Shown here one piece after another: positions 63,057 to 64,000 of a stretch of DNA of 64,000 nt. Numbering within the stretch: position 1 is the first letter of the stretch; every line of letters begins with the position of its first letter. The notes below the pieces were generated by a model. The model was not told where the DNA came from. It saw nothing but the letters and a program-made list of their open reading frames with translations, and searched no databases. The translations under genes and the position numbers were made by a program. Origin of the DNA: Synechococcus sp. UW105 (GTDB lineage: Bacteria > Cyanobacteriota > Cyanobacteriia > PCC-6307 > Cyanobiaceae); the NCBI RefSeq assembly GCF_900473935.1, contig NZ_UCNN01000011.1, positions 20,229 to 84,228 on the forward strand, written 5' to 3'.

Positions 63057-63788
63057 TTATCCGAAGCGATATCCGAATCCGCGCACTGTGCGGATGTGTT
63101 TTGGCGAGGAGGGCTGGTCTTCGATTTTTTCCCGAAGCCAGCGGATGTGCACGTCAACGGTTTTGGTGTCGCCGACAAAATCGATCCCCCAGACCTTCTC
63201 AAGCAGCTGATCCCGACTCCAGACTCTTTTGGGGTTCTTGATGAATAACTCAAGGATGCGGTATTCCTTCGGCGAGAGATTGAGATCTTGCTCGTCACGT
63301 GTGACCCGGCACTCTTGGGCATACAGGCAGAGATTGGCGTGGCGCTGCATTTCATTGGTGCAGTCCTCCACGACGTTCGGTGGCTGTGAACGACGCAGCA
63401 AAGCGCGGCAGCGCGCCACGAGTTCGCGGATCCCAAAAGGTTTGACAAGGTAATCGTCCGCTCCGACCTCAAGGCCGAGCACCCGGTCGGTTTCACTATC
63501 CCTGGCGCTGATCACCAGGATGGGTGTGTTGTTGTTCTGGCTGCGCAGCTGGCGGCAGAGATCCAGGCCTCCAAGCCCAGGCAGCATCAGATCGAGAACG
63601 ATCAGATCCACAGCTTCGCGGCTGGAGCTGGTGAGGGTCGACAGAGCCTCAGCCCCGTTGGCGCAGGATTGCACCACAAAGCCTTCGGCTCTGAGGGCTT
63701 CGTCCACGGTCTCCCGGATTGAGTCGTCGTCCTCGATTACGAGAAGACTTGCGGCGGTCACGAGCGGTGCAGAAAGCGTGTTTGTCAC
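63057..63788 (-). CDS. phoB: PhoB/SphR-like response regulator (OmpR class)
   Basis: A 243-residue regulator from GTG 63788. The receiver domain starts LLVIEDDDSIRETVDEAL, has the phospho-Asp in DLIVLDLMLPGLGG and the Lys in DDYLVKPFG. The C-terminal winged helix holds LNLSPKEYRILELFIKNPKRVWSRDQLLEKVWG and VDVHIRWLREKI. It precedes the kinase by 5 bases, a classic two-component operon, and probably controls phosphate-starvation genes. It is divergent from the sigma factor. Confidence 0.9.
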   Translation of the reverse strand: MTNTLSAPLVTAASLLVIEDDDSIRETVDEALRAEGFVVQSCANGAEALSTLTSSSREAVDLIVLDLMLPGLGGLDLCRQLRSQNNNTPILVISARDSETDRVLGLEVGADDYLVKPFGIRELVARCRALLRRSQPPNVVEDCTNEMQRHANLCLYAQECRVTRDEQDLNLSPKEYRILELFIKNPKRVWSRDQLLEKVWGIDFVGDTKTVDVHIRWLREKIEDQPSSPKHIRTVRGFGYRFG

Positions 63789-63878
63789 CGGGTGATCGGA
63801 TTGAGCCTCATCATTGTGGCGAATCTTCCCAGCAGAGTCCAATCGGGTGTGGGGTTAGAAATCCCGGCAACGGTGGTA

Positions 63879-63906
63879 AATTACGAAACCAGTCGGTTTC
63901 GTAATT
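63879..63906. promoter_or_regulatory. Perfect 12-base inverted repeat before the sigma-factor start
   Basis: AATTACGAAACC (63879-63890) and GGTTTCGTAATT (63895-63906) flank AGTC. The repeat ends 5 bases before the ATG at 63912, so in mRNA its 3' arm would cover the ribosome-binding region; as DNA it would make a good dimer operator in the phoB-sigma divergent region. Confidence 0.75.
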
Positions 63907-63911
63907 GATCG

Positions 63912-64000
63912 ATGGCGCCCCTGTCCCTTCTGCCTGATGCAGATCTGGTGCGTTCGTATCTGCGCGATATCGGTCGAGTGCCGCTGCTGAGCCACCAGCA
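63912..64000 (+). CDS. RNA polymerase sigma-70 family factor, 3' end outside window
   Basis: The first 29 codons (starting MAPLSLLPDADLVRSYLRDI, then GRVPLLSHQ) match the region 1.2 start of group 1/2 sigma-70 factors, where 'D-xx-R-x-YLR-xIGR-xPLL' is typical. The lack of a long region 1.1 suggests a group 2 (alternative, non-essential) factor. The rest lies beyond the window. Confidence 0.85.
   Translation, partial: MAPLSLLPDADLVRSYLRDIGRVPLLSHQ

Overview
The window is a dense, GC-rich chromosomal segment of a picocyanobacterium, most likely marine Synechococcus or a close relative. The organism call rests on: ferredoxin-NADP reductase with an N-terminal CpcD-like phycobilisome domain (45013-46218); petG, chlI, lycopene cyclase and a BciB-type divinyl reductase; the clock kinase SasA; a cyAbrB regulator; a CAAD-domain protein; and the picocyanobacterial small RNA Yfr1 in its expected place between guaB and trxA. 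No rRNA, CRISPR array, insertion sequence, prophage or plasmid gene was seen. The gene at the left edge (alpha/beta hydrolase) and the one at the right edge (sigma-70 factor) are cut by the window.

Layout. 1-7.9 kb: a two-gene peptide-type ABC cassette, homoserine dehydrogenase, SufE, 5-formyltetrahydrofolate cyclo-ligase and a methyltransferase. 7.9-10.7 kb: the only clearly accessory-looking stretch, gene-poor, with an operator-like repeat, an 11-C homopolymer, a small RTX-repeat protein, a DUF6447-like protein and a candidate 29-residue membrane peptide. 10.7-20.1 kb: a mostly minus-strand core run (ruvC, chlI, a DUF3370 protein, a beta-lactamase fold protein, trmJ, cytochrome c, rsmD, hisH, trxA, yfr1, a GuaB3-type dehydrogenase, a CAAD protein), with petG on the plus strand. 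20.2-28.4 kb: gyrA-crtL, a GH57 glucan enzyme, leuA and a lone sugar ABC permease. 28.4-32.1 kb: a patch of small poorly known genes, including a Nif11-like peptide, a secreted HExxH protein and an MTH1187-type protein. 32-40 kb: RluA-type synthase, PgpH-like c-di-AMP phosphodiesterase, folD-crtE-DUF212-helicase and a GAP-family membrane protein. 40-46 kb: acylphosphatase, cobB, opcA, zwf and petH on the minus strand; zwf, opcA and petH form a logical NADPH module. 46-57 kb: tRNA-Glu, sasA, pepN, a possible DnaA-box cluster, cyAbrB, a family-10-like hydrolase, prs and an LCP protein. 57-64 kb: bciB, malQ, a RodZ-like HTH protein, an RsuA-type synthase, a PhoR/PhoB-like pair and the start of a divergent sigma factor.

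Many starts are fixed by 4-base ATGA/GTGA stop-start overlaps, so much of the window is translationally coupled. I did not find a complete, clearly new multi-gene system. The best leads are regulatory DNA: a perfect 12-base inverted repeat directly before the sigma-factor start codon, a roughly 60-base imperfect hairpin before guaB, three DnaA-box-like nonamers next to an orphan minus-strand terminator, and the RTX/poly-C accessory patch.
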